DNA from: Hyphomicrobiales bacterium
GTDB lineage: Bacteria; Pseudomonadota; Alphaproteobacteria; Rhizobiales; Xanthobacteraceae
Direction: 5' to 3'
Length of the DNA: 6,423 nucleotides
NCBI GenBank assembly: GCA_003164375.1
Contig: PLTE01000123.1
Location: 1 to 6,423, forward strand
The notes below the pieces were generated by a model. That model made no database searches. It worked only from the letters and a program-made list of their open reading frames with translations, and was not told the origin of the DNA. Position 1 is the stretch's first letter; every line of letters begins with the position of its first letter. Made by a program: the position numbers and the translations under genes. Below, one piece after another: positions 5,852 through 6,423 of this stretch.

Positions 5852-6423
5852 TTACGCCACGCAGCTCTCGAAGCCTTGGGTGATCTTCTCGCCCGGCAGA
5901 TTGCGGCCGATGAAGACGATGCGGCTTTGCCGTTTTTCGTCCTTGTTCCACGGCCGCTGGTGGTCGCCGTCGAGGATCATGTGCACGCCTTGGAAGACGA
6001 AGCGCTCGTCGTCGTCCTTGAAGGCGAGGATGCCTTTGCAGCGCAAAATGTTCGGGCCTTCCTTCTGCACCAGATCCTGCACCCACGGAAAGAATTTATC
6101 CGGGTCGAGCGGCTTGTCGGTATGAAGCGAAATCGATTGCATGTCCTCGTCGTGATAATGCTTCAAGCCGCCGTGATGGTGGGCGTGCTCATGATGGTCA
6201 TGCCCATGATCGTGATCATGGTGATGACCGTGATCATGGTGATGATCGTGATCGTGATCATGGTGATGATCGTGGTCTTCGCTTTCGAGGAATTCCGGTT
6301 CGATATCGAGGATGCGGTCGAGATCGAAGGCGTTGCGGCCGAGCACCTCATTCAAGGCGATTTGCGCGCGCTCGGTCTTGTGCACCCTGGCATACGGGTT
6401 GATGGCGCGGATGCGCGCCTCGA
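5852..6423 (-). CDS. COG0523/CobW-family GTP-binding metallochaperone, C-terminal part
   Basis: The frame enters from the right edge (EARIRAINPYARVHKTERAQ) and ends at TAA 5854-5852, giving 189 residues. The N-terminal GTPase domain with its Walker motifs and the CxCC metal site lies outside the window. Seen: the end of the G domain (INPYARVHKTE, then LNEVLGRNAFDLDRILDIEPEFL), a His-rich linker with 24 histidines in 41 residues (DNA 6152-6274), and a full CobW C-terminal domain (ISLHTDKPLDPDKFFPWVQ, NILRCKGILAF, ERFVFQGVHM, RPWNKDE, SRIVFIGRNL, GFESCVA). COG0523 proteins deliver or hoard metal ions, often zinc, using GTP; cobalt (CobW) and nitrile hydratase roles exist in subfamilies. The His stretch suggests zinc, nickel or cobalt binding, but the exact metal cannot be read. 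The WD40 gene follows at once. CobW itself is less likely because no cobalamin genes are visible. Confidence 0.93.
   Translation of the reverse strand, partial: EARIRAINPYARVHKTERAQIALNEVLGRNAFDLDRILDIEPEFLESEDHDHHHDHDHDHHHDHGHHHDHDHGHDHHEHAHHHGGLKHYHDEDMQSISLHTDKPLDPDKFFPWVQDLVQKEGPNILRCKGILAFKDDDERFVFQGVHMILDGDHQRPWNKDEKRQSRIVFIGRNLPGEKITQGFESCVA
6211..6269. repeat. Near-tandem 17-base repeats coding the His/Asp-rich stretch
   Basis: The 17-mer CGTGATCATGGTGATGA occurs exactly three times, at 6211-6227, 6229-6245 and 6253-6269. The spacings are 18 and 24 bases, both multiples of three, so copy-number changes keep the reading frame. On the coding (minus) strand it encodes alternating His and Asp residues. 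Such repeats can expand or contract by slippage. Confidence 0.8.

Noticed and set aside
2..6295. EcoRI sites (GAATTC) near both ends of the window as a sign of a cloned insert
   Set aside because: Both sites lie inside ordinary coding sequence and the window edges do not coincide with them.

Overview
The window looks like chromosomal DNA of a GC-rich alphaproteobacterium, most likely in the order Hyphomicrobiales (Bradyrhizobiaceae/Xanthobacteraceae-like). This is inferred from base composition, the style of the proteins, and a long structured leader before an ornithine decarboxylase gene, which is a known alphaproteobacterial arrangement. I see no tRNA, rRNA, CRISPR array, phage gene or transposase.

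Left part (1-2850). A minus-strand M3 metallopeptidase gene of the peptidyl-dipeptidase Dcp type runs off the left edge exactly inside its zinc motif (HEF is the last thing readable). A 96-base divergent promoter region separates it from a plus-strand gene for a dihydrodipicolinate-synthase-family aldolase/lyase (1535-2491). That protein keeps the Schiff-base lysine but has lost several residues of true DapA. A small plus-strand membrane protein gene (2544-2798) follows, then a probable terminator.

Middle (2850-4431). About 400 bases without a convincing gene fold into a series of hairpins and lead into a fold-III PLP-dependent ornithine (or lysine/ornithine) decarboxylase gene. I read the leader as the alphaproteobacterial speF cis-regulatory RNA. 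The decarboxylase makes putrescine, so the leader probably ties polyamine synthesis to a cellular signal.

Right part (4432-6423). All genes are on the minus strand and converge on the decarboxylase. From upstream to downstream they are the C-terminal part of a COG0523/CobW-family metallochaperone GTPase with a very His-rich stretch, a 334-residue WD40-type beta-propeller protein, and a short exported proline-rich protein. The last one appears to carry a single-base frameshift just before its C-terminus; correcting it gives a natural ending, GGDPSVQPK. GC-rich palindromes of the CTCCCC...GGGGAG kind sit at two gene junctions and look like dispersed intergenic repeats.

Most of the window is ordinary housekeeping and metabolic content. 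I do not see a new multi-gene system. The points most worth checking are the frameshifted small gene, the leader RNA, the altered active site of the DapA-like protein, and the metallochaperone/WD40 pair.
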